Shown: positions 25,955 to 34,849, counted from the stretch's first letter. The stretch is DNA of 54,814 nt from Arthrobacter liuii (GCF_014639275.1 NZ_BMFW01000026.1:1-54814); one strand, 5' to 3'. Notes: a model not told the origin generated them from the sequence alone. Made by a program: numbers and translations.

Positions 25955-27196
25955 GTGTCTTTGGAAAATATTACACATCACCCAAGTGAAACGGAAACCG
26001 ATCCTGTAAAGCGCGCCCAGATTCGTACTGGCGTCTGCCACAAGTCTGCGCTGGCTGAGGCGCTGCGGGAGGTCCATCCGCGGGTTCGTAAGGTCATCGG
26101 AATCCCGGACGCGGTCATCGCGTACTTGGAAGTCTTTGTTTTGGTTATTCGCCATGTCATGGATGACCACGATGGCAGGCCTTGGCAGGAGCGTCTGGAC
26201 TTCATAGACGAATACTTGCCTCCCACTATTGACACAGAAATATTCATGCTGGGGGTTTCTCGCATTGAAGGCCTGCTCGTTGGTGATCTGCCTCGCTGGA
26301 CCAAGCTCGTCTCGTCACCCCAAGGAAAAACGTTCCTTCGACGTCTTGCGGGTGCTGCTGCATATGACAAGATCGAATCTGCGTTGCGAAGCGATGGGGC
26401 TCTGCTTGTCATTGCATTTCGGAGGTTCTTTCGCTCCCTGACTCCAGTGGCCGTGGCGCTCGATGACTGCGTCGTGTTCCTTACACCCCATCAGATGCGC
26501 GAGATTGGTGGCCTGGACCTCTTGGAGCGCTCAGCATTGAATATCGCGTATCAGGTTGACGCTCAGCTCGACCGCATCTTGGATCATGACCTGCCGCTCA
26601 AGGACGTCCCCATGAGGGATGAGGAAGCTCGCACCTACCAGATCGACGTTGAAACGCTCGCGAATCAGGTTCGTCCCCTTGTGTCTGGAATCTCCCAAGA
26701 CAAGATCTCAGAGGTCAGTGCCGCTTTGTCACGAAAAATGTCTGGGGCTCGTCAGGCGCTAGCGACATCAGACGACGGGTGCTCCCAAGCAGCGAACTCT
26801 CTGATCGAGTTCATTGACCGCCTGCTCCGTCAGGCCTTCAGCGAAGCGTATGTTTTGGAGTGGACCGCTACGTACTACCCTGGCGAGACGAAAATGACCT
26901 TCGAGGGTAAGGCCGGAAACCTGCGCCCGACTAAGCGAGCTCAAGCCCTCTGCTTCGCCCATGGAGGCCAAATTGTCGAACAGGCGTCGTCATTTCATCG
27001 TCTGGCCGCCGCCGGCCTCAATGAGACTCGTGCTCGTCTGCAGAAGATCAAGCACAGCGACAACGGCACTCTGGAAGAGAAAGCCCTCGTAGAGACCGCT
27101 ATTTCTGCCGTCGAAGGCTTCTTCCTCTTCGCCATCCGCGCTGGGTGGGCTGACTTGCAAGGTGAGAGACTCGAAGAGCTAAGGACTCGCATGTAA
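25955..27196 (+). CDS. hypothetical protein, 413 residues
   Basis: I do not recognise this family. The protein is soluble, mostly helical, with an acidic middle. Its C-terminal third (about 280-405) has a helical segment, a short strand-rich part (AYVLEWTATYYPGETKMTF) and a final amphipathic helix pair (LEEKALVETAISAVEGFFLFAIRAGW). The GTG start lies 4 bases after AAGGAG. It is a single gene between the nrdF repeats and a pseudogene, with lower G+C than nrdF. Such orphan proteins at island edges are sometimes defence-related; nothing in the sequence proves that. Confidence 0.7.
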   Translation: MSLENITHHPSETETDPVKRAQIRTGVCHKSALAEALREVHPRVRKVIGIPDAVIAYLEVFVLVIRHVMDDHDGRPWQERLDFIDEYLPPTIDTEIFMLGVSRIEGLLVGDLPRWTKLVSSPQGKTFLRRLAGAAAYDKIESALRSDGALLVIAFRRFFRSLTPVAVALDDCVVFLTPHQMREIGGLDLLERSALNIAYQVDAQLDRILDHDLPLKDVPMRDEEARTYQIDVETLANQVRPLVSGISQDKISEVSAALSRKMSGARQALATSDDGCSQAANSLIEFIDRLLRQAFSEAYVLEWTATYYPGETKMTFEGKAGNLRPTKRAQALCFAHGGQIVEQASSFHRLAAAGLNETRARLQKIKHSDNGTLEEKALVETAISAVEGFFLFAIRAGWADLQGERLEELRTRM

Positions 27197-27229
27197 TGGG
27201 GGCATCCACTTCAGGTGCACCGTCGACCT

Positions 27230-27500
27230 AGCCCTGTACCGTCCGCCCGGATGCGTGCTGCTCGCGCCTCGGACCGAGGGCAGAGAGATGAGGATCGTCG
27301 CACCATGTTCGTCGTTAGTGTCCAGGACGATCGTGGCGACTGTCTTCCCATCGGCGTCCTCGAACGAGGCCAGTTCCTGCACGAGAAACATTGCATAGGG
27401 GAGCGCGCATAGGCTGCAAGGCCATCGACGGGAACGCGAGATCGCTCGCATGCGACTTCTCTTCTTCGGCCAGGTCCGCGACAACATCGTCTTTGGTCAT
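27230..27500 (-). pseudogene. possible frameshifted small gene
   Basis: One minus-strand frame reads well from MTKDDVVADLAEEEKSHA at 27500. A second reads well as YAMFLVQELASFEDADGKTV to about 27230. Neither makes sense alone past the point where they meet near 27400. Together they suggest a protein of about 85-90 residues interrupted by a frameshift. The family is not recognised. Confidence 0.35.
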
Positions 27501-27903
27501 GAGCCTGGTGGGTTGGAACCCTGCGAGGAGTGTCTAGGAGGTAAAAGTCCCTTGGGCGATGCTGGTGGCGCCTCCTGGGCTTCTCGGTCCCATTCATAGT
27601 GGCGGGGCGGTCACGCTCTAAGATTGTTGGCGGTTTGCCAAGTAGTTGTAAACAGGCAGTACTTTGGTTGCACCTGCTGGTGGAGCTAGAGCAGCTGGGG
27701 GTAGCACGGAAACATGCATTGATGACGTGGTGCTCATGACGGTCGTGTCAATTTATGTGCCCTACTTCAGCCCCAGGCTGTGAACGCGCACCTGACCCCC
27801 TGTTGTTGTCCAGGAGCGCTGAAAATTAACAATTCCGGGACAACATTTTCCTGACCTTAACAATTGCTAATGTTTGCTGGCTGGGATCCGTCTGGTGATT
27901 GGA
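27501..27903. other. gene-free stretch before lsr2
   Basis: No coding frame with supporting signals is seen. The segment around 27785-27835 (CTGACCCCCTGTTG, then GCTGAAAATTAAC) resembles non-coding ends of some actinobacterial insertion sequences, but this is only an impression. Confidence 0.35.
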
Positions 27904-27909
27904 TAGAAT
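27904..27909 (+). promoter_or_regulatory. leaderless -10 of lsr2
   Basis: TAGAAT ends exactly 6 bases before the ATG at 27916, and no ribosome site is present. Confidence 0.5.
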
Positions 27910-27915
27910 CATCGA

Positions 27916-28242
27916 ATGGCTTCACGCACTGTGATTGAACTTGTTGATGACCTCGACGGATCCGAGGCGACAGAAACCGTACGCTTTGCTCTCGATGGCA
28001 GCGACTATGAGATCGACCTTGCGGATCGAAACACTGACCTGCTGCGCAGTCTGCTTGCCCGCTTCGTAGACGCCAGCCGTAAGACCAGCGGAACTAGGCA
28101 GACTCCTAGGGCTCATCGTCTCGCTGCGTCGGCTGACACAAAGGCCGTCCGGGCCTGGGCAGCCGAGAAAGGCATCGAGGTCAACGCCCGTGGACGCGTC
28201 AGGGAGGACGTCGTAAAGCGCTACCTGGCTAGCTTTGGCTGA
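27916..28242 (+). CDS. lsr2: Lsr2 family nucleoid-associated protein
   Basis: This 108-residue protein has the Lsr2 layout. The N-terminal dimerisation domain is VIELVDDLDGSEATETVRFALDG followed by YEIDLADRNTDLLRSLL. A linker leads to a C-terminal DNA-binding domain with AVRAWAAEKGIEVNARGRV and the final DVVKRYLASF. Lsr2 binds A+T-rich DNA and silences foreign genes in actinobacteria. Its place at the left end of an A+T-richer island suggests it came with, or controls, the island; it may be an extra copy beside a chromosomal one. Confidence 0.92.
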   Translation: MASRTVIELVDDLDGSEATETVRFALDGSDYEIDLADRNTDLLRSLLARFVDASRKTSGTRQTPRAHRLAASADTKAVRAWAAEKGIEVNARGRVREDVVKRYLASFG

Positions 28243-28632
28243 ACTGGGCGGCCAGCGCGCGCAGCAAACGTCGAGTGTCTCCTGGCTCTTGAACAGCGTG
28301 CGTCTAGTGCGCCTTCACCGGACAGTTTCGCAGGCAGGTCTTATGCATTCAGCAACCGTTCTTCGGAAGGTGGTTTGCGGGCTATGCTATGTAGCGCTGC
28401 TAAAAACGATTCCGATGACTCCGCTATTCACAGCAGTCCAGCAGCCATAGAAAAAAGTGTCTCGTAGACGATTTCAGCTCTAAGCATTCAGGATATTGGC
28501 GTGGGATTAGGCCAAGCTCTCACTCCGTCGCTCTGGGCAAATTCACGTTTATGAAACGCCGCCAAATAGCGTCGAAGTCATAAGGCTATACTCGCGATAG
28601 TTGCGCCGACCGGTGCACGGTAACGGGGGAAT
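28243..28632. other. gene-free stretch after lsr2
   Basis: I see no coding frame. A TATACT hexamer at about 28584-28589 may be the -10 of the next gene, about 44 bases upstream of its ATG. Confidence 0.4.
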
Positions 28633-29439
28633 ATGAGCACCGTCCTTTTCGCGCCTGGCGTTGAGTTAACCGTTACCGGCAAGCCGTTCGGGGAGACTCC
28701 TGCGCGGGATGTCGACAACCTTCGCCGACGGATGGCACGAAGAGCCAGGATCGCCGTAATCGTCCTCATCATCCTCGCTTGCACGGCCCTAGGGATCATC
28801 TGGCACATCGGCCAGCCGTTCTGGGGCAACTGGCCGCATGTCGATGCCACCGTGGTCAGCCAGCGCGAATTCGTCGCGAAATACGTAGACTGCGATCTCG
28901 GGCTCAGCTCTGTCATCGATGGTCGCCCACAGCGCAATCACGTTACGTTCGGGGACCCCTGTAGACAAGCGCCGGCCATCGGTTCCGTGGTCACCATGAG
29001 CTACTCCCCGGACGACCATGGATGGGTCCATTTGCCCCTGTGCCAGTGCGCCGGCGGTTTTACCGTCGGATTCACCGGGTTCTTGCTGAGCTTCCCCCTT
29101 GCCGGCTGTACCCTGTGGGCAGTGCTAGCGGTCCGCAGGCTGCGGAAGGTGACCCGCCTCGGAGCCTCTCCGTGGCAGGAGGTCACCGGCGTTGTCCGGT
29201 CCGCGTCCCTCAAACCGGGCGGTCTGGCTATTGAACTTGTCATCGAAGGAGCCTCTGCCATCGGTATGAGGTTTGGCACACGCGGCATCAGCTTCTTCCC
29301 CGTGCCGGCGCCCGGAAGCACACTCTCTCTTCGTCTGGCAGGGGATGGCAGCGGCAAGGTCCTAGTGGCGCTTCCCGGGCACTGGGGCGAAAGCCTAGGC
29401 CTGATCTGGCCCGTTGCCGCCCGGCTGCCAGCGCGCTGA
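28633..29439 (+). CDS. membrane protein, possibly DUF3592-like
   Basis: This 268-residue protein has one membrane segment at about 38-60 and a second at about 143-167. Between them is an extracytoplasmic loop with several cysteines (VDCDLG, GDPCRQAP, LCQCAGG). The C-terminal cytoplasmic part is beta-rich. That layout, with VDATVVSQREF in the loop, resembles DUF3592 proteins, but only weakly. GGGGGA precedes the ATG. It stands alone with no operon partner. Confidence 0.6.
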   Translation: MSTVLFAPGVELTVTGKPFGETPARDVDNLRRRMARRARIAVIVLIILACTALGIIWHIGQPFWGNWPHVDATVVSQREFVAKYVDCDLGLSSVIDGRPQRNHVTFGDPCRQAPAIGSVVTMSYSPDDHGWVHLPLCQCAGGFTVGFTGFLLSFPLAGCTLWAVLAVRRLRKVTRLGASPWQEVTGVVRSASLKPGGLAIELVIEGASAIGMRFGTRGISFFPVPAPGSTLSLRLAGDGSGKVLVALPGHWGESLGLIWPVAARLPAR

Positions 29440-29550
29440 AACAAGGGGTGTTGGCATGGACGGACCATGCTGAGGCCAACTCCACCGATGCACAGCGCCT
29501 TCATCGAGCCTGGGAAGCCTGTCTCGGCTGATTGATTACGGGGTCGGCAC

Positions 29551-29688
29551 ATGGGGTTACCATTTACTGATGAATCCACGCGCCGATTCCTGACGATCTA
29601 GCAAGTCGCCGACGAGCTGCAAGTGAAAGCCGGCCTCGTCCGTGAGACGTCTCGTACCCTAGGGATTTCGAGGCGGTCTGGAATGTAG
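29551..29688 (+). pseudogene. decayed excisionase-type helix-turn-helix gene
   Basis: The frame reads MGLPFTDESTRRFLTI, a TAG stop at 29599-29601, then QVADELQVKAGLVRETSRTL and ends at 29688. R-R-F-L-T-I-x-Q-V-A-D-E-L is the start of actinobacterial excisionase-family DNA-binding proteins, in which the stop position is normally Glu (GAG to TAG). The recognition half after LVRE no longer matches. It is a relic of a small DNA-binding gene. Confidence 0.5.
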
Positions 29689-29763
29689 CGGTTAGGGCAC
29701 CGTAACCGTGCATTTCATCGTGCGGGCTAAACGTACGTGTAGAGGCCAAATACGGAACCGAGC

Positions 29764-29808
29764 GAAGGATCCCTTCCCGTCCGCACGCCAACGGACCGGC
29801 TTATGGGC
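29764..29808. repeat. composite A+B element
   Basis: The GGATCC-centred element A (GAAGGATCCCTTC, 29764-29776) is followed by element B (GGACCGGCTTATGGGC, 29793-29808). The order and spacing are like those at 37849 and 46021. Confidence 0.5.
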
Positions 29809-29942
29809 AACTGTTCAAGCGACTTCCCTGACCCTGCTACTCATTAGTTTGCCTGTTGTCAACAGATTCGAGATGATAGTCACATTCAGGTAATTACGAA
29901 CGTGGAAGTTAGGTCCGCCTGCGGGGCTCTTGGGAGGAAGCC

Positions 29943-30149
29943 ATGAACATGACCCCTGTCGTGTCCACCAACGTCCGAAGTGTTGGCTACGACCGACTCA
30001 CAGCGACGATGCGGGTTGAGTTCAAAAATGGCGGCGTCTACGACTACTACGGCGTCTCGCCCGAACTAGTCGAGAGCATGCTTCTCCCCAACCCCTGGCG
30101 CCGTTTAGGTCGCTTGGTCAGAGAGCACCGTTGCAACCGCGTCGGCTGA
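29943..30149 (+). CDS. KTSC domain protein
   Basis: This 68-residue protein is almost entirely a KTSC domain: VVSTNVRSVGYDRLTATMRV, FKNGGVYDYYGVSP and a final VREHRCNRV helix in place of the usual IRxxY. KTSC was named from the C-terminus of some lysyl-tRNA synthetases and also occurs in phage and small stand-alone proteins. It may bind nucleic acid, but the function is unproven. GGGAGGAAG precedes the ATG. It stands alone. Confidence 0.75.
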   Translation: MNMTPVVSTNVRSVGYDRLTATMRVEFKNGGVYDYYGVSPELVESMLLPNPWRRLGRLVREHRCNRVG

Positions 30150-30310
30150 ACCTGAAATATCCAATGTTTGCCTGTCCAAACGACGATCCGCATACCGAGA
30201 TGCGCAGCTGCGGCAAGGCTCTCCTAGGGCAGCCGTGGTGGGCGGCCGAGCTTTCATGATTGAGGAAGGGCAGGGGCGCGCGGTTCAGGGACTGCGGGAA
30301 GGGGCAACGC

Positions 30311-31423
30311 ATGACATCTCGTGGCGAGCCTAAAAAGACCAAGATGAACCTCCCGTGGATCCTCGGGACCCTTCTAATCGGCGGTGCGGTCTTAAGTATT
30401 ACGATCGCGGCTGCGGACAGCTCAGCCCAGACCGGGCTGTGGCAGTCGGCCTTGATCAACATCGGCTCAGCCGTGGCCCTCTCCAGTCTCCTTGGGTTTA
30501 TCGAGCCGCGTCTGCGCAAGAACTACATCGAGGCGACGACGAGGAAGATTGAGGCGGCGACAGAGGAAATCGAAGCCCGGGTCGATGCCCGCGTTGAAGA
30601 ACTCGAAGAACGCGTGGAGAGCTCGCAGGCGCTGTTCAGGCAGTACATGGACGCCGAAGATGAAGCGGTCGTAACCATGAGTGGCCGGCCCGACTTCTAC
30701 ACGATCGCGGGCGCTTTAGTCGCTGCGAACAGGGCACGCACGATCGATCCCTTCCGTGGTGTCACAGTCCCGGCATCGGAGGGAATCCCAAGTGTCGTGG
30801 TCGGGTTCCACTACGCCACCCCGGTGGGAAACGGCCGCCGGGACGTCCTTCGGATAAAGGCGACCGTCCTAGAGGACCGGCCGGACGGCAGGTTCCCGTG
30901 GCCGACGGAGTACGCGTGGCAACCTGGGGCGACGTCGGAGCAATTCGGCGCTTACATGATGAAGGAGCTCCAGAATGCCGATCTCAAGGACGTGGCTTCG
31001 AAAGTCTTCTGGCCGGAGACAATCGACAGGCTTACGACCGCGCTTACTTTGGCATTCGACTCGAAGAGGAACGATGGCAAGCTCAAGGGCCAATTGATCG
31101 AGATGGGTCCAGGCAATTGGGCGCTGACCAGCGTTGGAATCGAACATGTCTATCGAGGTATCCTCGCGCCTGCGGATAGCTTTCCCAGTGAGATAACGGG
31201 GGCGGTCCAGACCTTTGCCCGCCGTGGGGGCGAGGTCCTTCGGGAGCCGTGGATGGATCTCGAGCGGCCCGAGTGGGCCGAACCCGCCGAGTGGGAGTAC
31301 ATGATTGCTCGGGCGCGTAAGGTGCTCGCAAATATCAATTTGCCCGTGATGATGCAGCCGCCATACGTCGGCTCGACGAAAGAGCCAAGGAGGCCTGGGC
31401 CTAGGGCAAGCGGCGTGGGCTAA
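30311..31423 (+). CDS. hypothetical membrane protein with coiled coil
   Basis: This 370-residue protein has two membrane segments (about 12-32 and 40-60). A strongly charged helical coiled coil follows (about 70-110; KIEAATEEIEARVDARVEEL) and then a soluble domain of about 250 residues that I do not recognise. The ATG at 30311 is preceded by GGGAAGGGG; the in-frame start at 30260 lacks that signal. The membrane anchor plus coiled coil plus large cytoplasmic domain suggests a membrane-tethered sensor or effector. The sequence gives no catalytic motif. Confidence 0.65.
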   Translation: MTSRGEPKKTKMNLPWILGTLLIGGAVLSITIAAADSSAQTGLWQSALINIGSAVALSSLLGFIEPRLRKNYIEATTRKIEAATEEIEARVDARVEELEERVESSQALFRQYMDAEDEAVVTMSGRPDFYTIAGALVAANRARTIDPFRGVTVPASEGIPSVVVGFHYATPVGNGRRDVLRIKATVLEDRPDGRFPWPTEYAWQPGATSEQFGAYMMKELQNADLKDVASKVFWPETIDRLTTALTLAFDSKRNDGKLKGQLIEMGPGNWALTSVGIEHVYRGILAPADSFPSEITGAVQTFARRGGEVLREPWMDLERPEWAEPAEWEYMIARARKVLANINLPVMMQPPYVGSTKEPRRPGPRASGVG

Positions 31424-31466
31424 CTTGAGCGATACTCTCAAGCCCGCTGAACATCCTTGAGACTGT

Positions 31467-31483
31467 CCGGTTGAGGATCCTCC
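31467..31483. repeat. element A
   Basis: CCGGTTGAGGATCCTCC lies 44 bases after the preceding stop codon. It shares the CCGGTGAGGGATCC core of the array elements. Confidence 0.45.
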
Positions 31484-31550
31484 TACGAACCCTGCACCCA
31501 GTATCAGAGATCCGGTGTTGGATAGGAGAGGCACCGTTCCTTGAGGAGTT

Positions 31551-31811
31551 CTAGGCTAAAGGCACGAAGGGAATGACCGCCAAGAAGACCAGCGGCAATA
31601 AACCGAAGGCATCCTAGAGAAGTAGTACGGATGACGCGCAGTAAGGGATCCCTCGCGGACTTATCTCGGCAAGGCCTTTTATTCCAAAGCCCAGTGGGGC
31701 CGCGGACACCGAAATGAACCCAGCGATGACCCTGGGCTTAAGGAATGACACCCATAGGCTGCCCCCCTGTGAGTGCTCAGTTGCTTGCGACATAGGTCCA
31801 CTCGCAATCAC
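31551..31811 (-). pseudogene. possible small membrane protein with premature stop
   Basis: On the minus strand a hydrophobic frame (FLKPRVIAGFISVSAAPLG) meets TAG at 31614-31616. It continues in the same frame with equally hydrophobic codons (LLPLVFLAVIPFVPLA) to a second TAG at 31551. Read through, this is a protein of about 80 residues with two or three membrane segments. A GGATCC palindrome at 31646 lies within the frame. The rest of 31424-31900 holds no gene. Confidence 0.3.
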
Positions 31812-31900
31812 TTCAGGAGCGTAAGAATCGCCGCACGCCCACTGACTTATACGAATATGCTTTGAGCACTACCTGACCCTGACGGAGGGCTAAAGAAGAC

Positions 31901-32242
31901 GTGCCAAAGATCTGGGATGACTCAGAAGCAATCAAGATTGCGTACCCTCACGAGTGGGACACCCTTCCGATCCAGCCACCGGCCGGCTATCTATGGCGAA
32001 TTCTGAGGCGCCTATCGGTTGGTTTGCTTGCAGCTTTGGGGGTCATGGCAATCATTGCGATCTCATCTGTGACCATAGGTCGACCTCCAGAATGGCTTGT
32101 GTCCATTGTTCTTGTACTGATCGTCGTCCCTGGTATCGCCATGATCCTGATCTGTGTGTTTGCGGCCCGACCCTACCGGGCGGAGCGGAAGCTCGGCTAT
32201 ACGACGTGGCCGTCCAGCAAGGAACTGAATAGGGGAGGCTGA
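31901..32242 (+). CDS. small membrane protein, 113 residues
   Basis: Residues about 31-60 and 66-92 form two membrane helices between a polar N-terminus (IAYPHEWDTLPIQPPAGYLW) and a basic C-terminus. The start is GTG with only a weak upstream purine tract. I do not recognise a family. It is one of several two-helix membrane proteins in the island. Confidence 0.55.
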   Translation: MPKIWDDSEAIKIAYPHEWDTLPIQPPAGYLWRILRRLSVGLLAALGVMAIIAISSVTIGRPPEWLVSIVLVLIVVPGIAMILICVFAARPYRAERKLGYTTWPSSKELNRGG

Positions 32243-32251
32243 CTAGTACTC

Positions 32252-32422
32252 ATGAGGCCACTCGCGGCGATCGTCATACGCCCAACGACACTGGAGTACC
32301 TACCCGAGGAATCGTCCGCCCACGGAGTGGTCTCCAATTGCCGCATGGATCGCAAAGAGGTCCGTCATTTGATGTCCGTGACCGTGTGCCCGCTGGGGGA
32401 TCGGCAAGCGTACGTCTTCTAG
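32252..32422 (+). CDS. possible 56-residue protein
   Basis: This short frame (MRPLAAIVIRPTTLEYLPEE at the start) has reasonable composition. A GGGGAGG lies 13 bases upstream, which is too far for a good ribosome site. It may be a remnant. No family recognised. Confidence 0.22.
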   Translation: MRPLAAIVIRPTTLEYLPEESSAHGVVSNCRMDRKEVRHLMSVTVCPLGDRQAYVF

Positions 32423-32507
32423 ACACGAGGTCTGCAACACTGGGTGGACCAGTGGGAGGGGCCGGCTCTGGCCTGGCTGAACCTGTTAATCATCTCGGGG
32501 GGTGGGA

Positions 32508-32732
32508 ATGGGTGAAGCCGTAGTTTTCGTGCTGGTGGCCGCCGCTTGGTTTGTCTTCCGTAAGCGGATAGCGGCTTATCAGGTATTCCTGATTACGGAG
32601 AAGTTCAAAATCCTTCCCGGTCGAGACAAAGCTGAGCAGCTGCGGGGCATGGAACTGTTGGGCACGCTGTTCGGCGCGCTGCTCTTTGTTGCAGGTGTGT
32701 TGTTGATAGTTCTCCACACGATGCTCGGGTAG
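32508..32732 (+). CDS. small membrane protein, about 74 residues
   Basis: Two hydrophobic segments (about 3-17 and 49-70) flank a basic, amphipathic middle (KRIAAYQVFLITEKFKILPG). The ATG at 32508 follows GGGGGGTGGGA; a GTG at 32502 is in frame. The family is not recognised. An A element follows 13 bases after its stop. Confidence 0.55.
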   Translation: MGEAVVFVLVAAAWFVFRKRIAAYQVFLITEKFKILPGRDKAEQLRGMELLGTLFGALLFVAGVLLIVLHTMLG

Positions 32733-32744
32733 GCCGCCGAGGTG

Positions 32745-32763
32745 TTCGGTGAAGGATCGCTGA
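32745..32763. repeat. element A, divergent copy
   Basis: CGGTGAAGGATCGCTGAAC follows the preceding stop by 12 bases. The GGATCC core has changed to GGATCG. Confidence 0.4.
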
Positions 32764-32867
32764 ACAAGCCGCAGGCAAGCGGAGCGATCTCGCAATCTAC
32801 TGCCAGCCCCGCTGGATGAGGGCGACATGATGCACCTGGACCTGTTGAAGTCATCGACCAGGCCTGA

Positions 32868-33806
32868 TTGCATGACTTCGTGGACGAAGATCACTGGAGT
32901 CGGCTGCCATTGGCAGTGCACGACTGGTTGCGGAAGCAACTCAAAGACGAGACGCTCACCTTTACGTCCACAATTGGTGGATATTCCGGTGGGGTGACCG
33001 GACTGTTGACTGTCTCCGAGGATGAGTTCTTCGTGAAGGCCGTTCCCCTGGATTCGCCGCCAGCGGCCGACTACATCACTGAGGCGCGTGTGGCCAGAGC
33101 GCTTGCTTCTAAAGTCAGGACGCCGCGGTTGCTGTTCGACGGATCGCTGGATGGTTGGGTGGTTCTGGTGTTCGAGGCCGCCGAGGGGCAAACACCAGAA
33201 GAACCGTGGCAACGCGATCAACTCTTGAGTGTCATCGACATGTTGGATGAGTTCTCGCCCCGGCTCACGCCGAGCCCAGTGGCGAGTCTGCCTACCGTCG
33301 CTGACCGGATGAGGGGACGCTGTTCAACATGGTCCCAGCTCCTAACGACTGGATCCTGTGGGCTGCTGTCCGTAGAGGAACTGAACCAGTGGGAACTGCT
33401 ACATCTTTCGGAGCTCGCCCGGCTCGAAAGCTCATGGGAGAACCTGGTCCAGGGGGAAACGCTGCTTCATTTCGATTTGAGGCACGACAACCTAAAAATA
33501 GACGAATGGGGGCAGATCTCCGTCCTTGATTGGGGCCGGGCGTGCATAGGTCCAGGCTGGGTTGATGTCGTGTGCTTGCTTCTGGAATCCGACGTCGGGT
33601 CAACAAATCTGGAGCGCCTATTCCACCAAAGCGCACTGGCTAAGAAAGCGGATCCGGAGGCTGTTGACGCATTCCTAACCATTCTGGCCAGCTATTGGCG
33701 GCACGCTGCCACGCTCACCCACGATGTTCCAGCCGAGCTAAAGCGCCGTCGTGAGTTCTCTAACAAAAGCACCCTAGGCTGGATCCAACAGCGCTGGCGC
33801 AACTAG
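32868..33806 (+). CDS. aminoglycoside-phosphotransferase-fold kinase
   Basis: This protein of about 312 residues has the phosphotransferase fold: a GGYSGGVTG nucleotide loop near 38-46, the catalytic loop LLHFDLRHDNLKID near 201 and the metal-binding LDWGRACIGPGWVD near 220. It should phosphorylate a small molecule; the substrate is unknown and antibiotic resistance cannot be assumed. The start is unclear: TTG at 32868 or GTG at 32880, neither with a ribosome site. It stands alone in the array. Confidence 0.78.
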   Translation: MHDFVDEDHWSRLPLAVHDWLRKQLKDETLTFTSTIGGYSGGVTGLLTVSEDEFFVKAVPLDSPPAADYITEARVARALASKVRTPRLLFDGSLDGWVVLVFEAAEGQTPEEPWQRDQLLSVIDMLDEFSPRLTPSPVASLPTVADRMRGRCSTWSQLLTTGSCGLLSVEELNQWELLHLSELARLESSWENLVQGETLLHFDLRHDNLKIDEWGQISVLDWGRACIGPGWVDVVCLLLESDVGSTNLERLFHQSALAKKADPEAVDAFLTILASYWRHAATLTHDVPAELKRRREFSNKSTLGWIQQRWRN

Positions 33807-34145
33807 CGATAGCACCCGGGCGGCCACGGATCTGAGCCGAATTCACGGCTCTGGTCCGCAGGATGGTGGTCCTGGACCAGACCCCCGCAGTGGTCCGGGA
33901 TCGGGTCTACATACTTAAGCCCGGAGGCCCGGATTTCGAACAGCAATCGCCAAAGTCTTCGGCGTACGCGGCCGAGCCTGGCTGCACTAAATGTTGGCTC
34001 ATACCGTCCACATGGCGTGCACCTTGATGGATCCTTCAGCGTGCGGATGGAGGGGATCAGCGCGCCGCCGGAACGTGTGCGGCTGGTCTGTCCTTCCGGG
34101 AGTCGGCGGCAACCGGGCAAGCGCCACCTGTGACAGCATCTGTTT
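33807..34145. other. gene-free stretch with possible resolvase remnant
   Basis: A short plus-strand frame at 33919-33990 reads RTAIAKVFGVRGRAWLH before a stop. It resembles the last helix-turn-helix of serine recombinases and may be a relic. An A-like GATGGATCCTTCAGCG lies near 34026. The last bases before the next gene give CAGCAT six bases upstream of its ATG. Nothing else is seen. Confidence 0.3.
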
Positions 34146-34832
34146 ATGACTCCAACACGATCTGCTGATGAGCTTCTTGGCGTCGATTCTCCCGCGTGGC
34201 CGTGGCTGGAAACGCTCTTGGCTGGCGCGGTCGTCGACTTCAAAGTGTTGTTAGCGGACGACACGTCGAAAAGGAACGTTCTCTTCCGTCTACAGGTGAC
34301 AGCCGCGTCGACGCTGGGAGCAATTGCGTCGAACTGCGCGGCTATCGTGATCGATCACGGATGGGTGCGCGTTCTCGGCGCTGGCGCCAATGGAATCGAG
34401 GACATCGCTACAGTAAACGCTTTAGGTGATCCCGATCATCGTGCAGCGCTCCCAGGTCATCTCGTCATCGCTTACGACGTTCTGGGTGGTGTCTTCGCTA
34501 TCAATCACCATGATCTTCCTGCCGAGCCAGGTGAAGTCTGCTATTGGGGTCCGGACACTCTGGAGTGGACATCCCTGCGAGCTGGCCACACGGCATTCGT
34601 CGAGTGGCTCGTGAGGGGCGGAGCTACGGAGTTCTACTGCGAGCTGCGATGGCCGGGATGGGAAGAAGAGGTCGCCGCTCTGTCCCTCGACGAGGGCATC
34701 AGCGTCTACCCGTTCCTCTTCACGGAAGAGGGGCGGAACATTGCGACGGCGGCAAGAAAAGCCGTGCCCTTCCGGGAACTGCTCTATCTGAACGAACACA
34801 TGGCCAAAAGCCTCAGCGCGAGATCAGAATAA
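34146..34832 (+). CDS. DUF2625 family protein
   Basis: This 228-residue protein matches DUF2625: an N-terminal SPAWPWLETLLAGA motif, LFRLQVTAASTLGAIASNC near 47-65, DHGWVRVLGAGAN near 70 and the ending PFRELLYLNEHM. The molecular role is unknown; relatives occur in Enterobacteria (YbfG-like) and in islands. It has no ribosome site. CAGCAT lies 6 bases before the ATG, consistent with leaderless translation. It is a single gene, followed 18 bases later by a composite element. Confidence 0.8.
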   Translation: MTPTRSADELLGVDSPAWPWLETLLAGAVVDFKVLLADDTSKRNVLFRLQVTAASTLGAIASNCAAIVIDHGWVRVLGAGANGIEDIATVNALGDPDHRAALPGHLVIAYDVLGGVFAINHHDLPAEPGEVCYWGPDTLEWTSLRAGHTAFVEWLVRGGATEFYCELRWPGWEEEVAALSLDEGISVYPFLFTEEGRNIATAARKAVPFRELLYLNEHMAKSLSARSE

Positions 34833-34849
34833 GGGCCGCCAACTGGCAT

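Noticed and set aside
32868..33806. Aminoglycoside resistance gene
   Set aside because: The kinase fold is clear, but it is shared by many small-molecule kinases and no resistance-specific residues can be identified by eye.
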